Positions 19,615-20,481 of a stretch of 20,481 bases of DNA are shown here, piece after piece. Position 1 is the stretch's first letter. Every line of letters begins with the position of its first letter. Under the pieces are notes generated by a model. That model saw nothing but the letters and a program-made list of their open reading frames with translations. It ran no database searches and was not told the DNA's origin. A program made the translations under genes and the position numbers. The stretch is from a virus, in the IMG/VR virus record IMGVR_UViG_3300030103_000383, positions 1-20,481 of that record. The stretch is one strand, 5' to 3'.

Positions 19615-20481
19615 TTACTCCTCAAAGAAGGTAGGATCAACAGCAACAAACCTCTTTGCTGGTCTACCCTTACCTCCAACTTTAATATCCATTTCTTGTA
19701 TCTCGCCTGCATTTTTCAGACGTTCTATTATTTCTTTTACCTCATGCGACTTCATACTTCTAAACAACTCATGTCTGTCTACCTCACGCTTAGATATGCC
19801 CTCACCCCCTCTAGAACGTATATATGACAATACTTGTTTTATCTTTGCTTCTGTAGCGGAACTAGCTACACGGTCTCTACATGCTTCTATAAATAGCAAA
19901 TCGTAATATCGCACATAGTCAATTGCCCATTTAGTTATATCTGCTGTAATAGTCTTACAGTCAGCGTTGGAGGCCAAAGCACATATTAATGATAACCGCA
20001 TAGCTTTTTCCTTTGATCTACTTAATAATGGCTCTAAATTATCTCTTTCTAAAACATCTTGTCTTTTTACTATCTCTTGCGCAAACTCTTGTAACAGTTG
20101 CTCTGATTCATTATCAAAGCGCAAAACTGTTTGGTCTATATCAAACTGCGAGTTATTCATAGTGGCTTCGCTTAACTGCCCTCTATCTCTTCTTATGTAG
20201 TTTACCCAGTTAATTATTTGTAATGGTGGCTTCTTGTGTTTTTTAAGACTGCTAATACGTCTTGGCTCTTTTGATTCTATTACCATAAACCTATTGAGAA
20301 ACCCATCTGCAATACGGCCTCCATTAAGAGCTTTGTAAAAGTTTTTTGGAACTGATAACCCTACTAACGTAATAGCAGGTTTATAAGTAACTCTGTTCAT
20401 AACCTTTTCTTTGTATTCTTCTTGAACATTCATAAGCGAATAGTTGTCTGGTCTGAGAGTACCGTGGCATCTCCCCCAAGA
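19615..20481 (-). CDS. DUF3987-like replication helicase/primase C-terminus (partial, N-terminus outside window)
   Basis: The reading frame is open from the right window edge: 16 further in-frame codons precede the methionine at 20433 (…GTLRPDNYSLMNVQEEY). The gene therefore starts beyond the window and 288 residues are visible. The segment YKPAITLVGLSVPKNFYKAL plus GGRIADGFLNRFMVIES matches the C-terminal part of DUF3987 (RepA-like ATPase) proteins, where the PRL..LGG and DG.L.RF motifs follow the Walker motifs. The last 80 residues form a winged-helix-like domain (KIKQVLSYIRSRGGEGISKR, HEVKEIIERLKNAGEI). Such proteins serve as replicative helicase or primase-helicase in many phages and plasmids. 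The Walker A/B motifs lie outside the window. The nuclease gene follows after 2 nt, forming an early/replication unit on the - strand. Confidence 0.82.
   Translation of the reverse strand, partial: SWGRCHGTLRPDNYSLMNVQEEYKEKVMNRVTYKPAITLVGLSVPKNFYKALNGGRIADGFLNRFMVIESKEPRRISSLKKHKKPPLQIINWVNYIRRDRGQLSEATMNNSQFDIDQTVLRFDNESEQLLQEFAQEIVKRQDVLERDNLEPLLSRSKEKAMRLSLICALASNADCKTITADITKWAIDYVRYYDLLFIEACRDRVASSATEAKIKQVLSYIRSRGGEGISKREVDRHELFRSMKSHEVKEIIERLKNAGEIQEMDIKVGGKGRPAKRFVAVDPTFFEE

Overview
The window looks like part of an AT-rich, probably marine, short-tailed (podovirus-like) phage genome. The phage assignment rests on an S74 tail-fibre chaperone domain, a holin/endolysin cassette, a virion stabilisation/tail-hub-like protein, a run of very large glycine-rich putative DNA-ejection proteins, and a DUF3987-like replication protein on the opposite strand. 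The AT-rich composition, the tight ATGA/TAATG gene overlaps and several small families I associate with cyanophages and SAR11 phages suggest a streamlined marine bacterial host. The host itself is an inference. No terminase, portal, capsid or polymerase gene is in view.

Layout, + strand. 1-1394: end of a tail-fibre gene, three small phage proteins and a staphylococcal-nuclease-like enzyme. 1398-1748: a membrane-anchored coiled-coil protein. 1729-6464: the striking part, an accessory island of csgF, csgG, a curlin-like repeat protein, a secreted FecR-domain protein and a CHASE2-class III adenylate cyclase. 6466-7614: lysis cassette (small membrane protein, GTA-type holin, GH24 endolysin with a Glu-Cys-Thr active site). 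7618-19152: virion genes, from a stabilisation/tail-hub-like protein through a small partner to four large putative internal or ejection proteins, one with about 16 FDPSAL-type repeats. - strand, 19145-20481: a PD-(D/E)XK nuclease candidate and the C-terminal part of a DUF3987-like helicase/primase protein that runs off the right edge. The two transcription units converge with an 8-bp overlap of coding sequence.

How it may work together: the structural and lysis genes form one tightly coupled late operon. Between tail fibre and lysis genes sits a package that could build a curli-like secretion pore and an extracellular acidic amyloid, together with a periplasmic sensor-like protein and a membrane receptor cyclase that would raise cAMP in the infected cell. 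Curli-related genes have been reported in SAR11 myophages. I know of no description of them joined to a FecR/CHASE2-cyclase pair in a phage, and this five-gene module is the main finding. Its function (superinfection exclusion, altered host surface, cell aggregation or particle binding, cAMP reprogramming) is not shown by the sequence.

Everything was read by eye. Intergenic space is almost absent: the longest gap between genes is about 40-50 bases (9825 to the start of the next gene), and no tRNA, CRISPR array, insertion sequence or clear rho-independent terminator was found.
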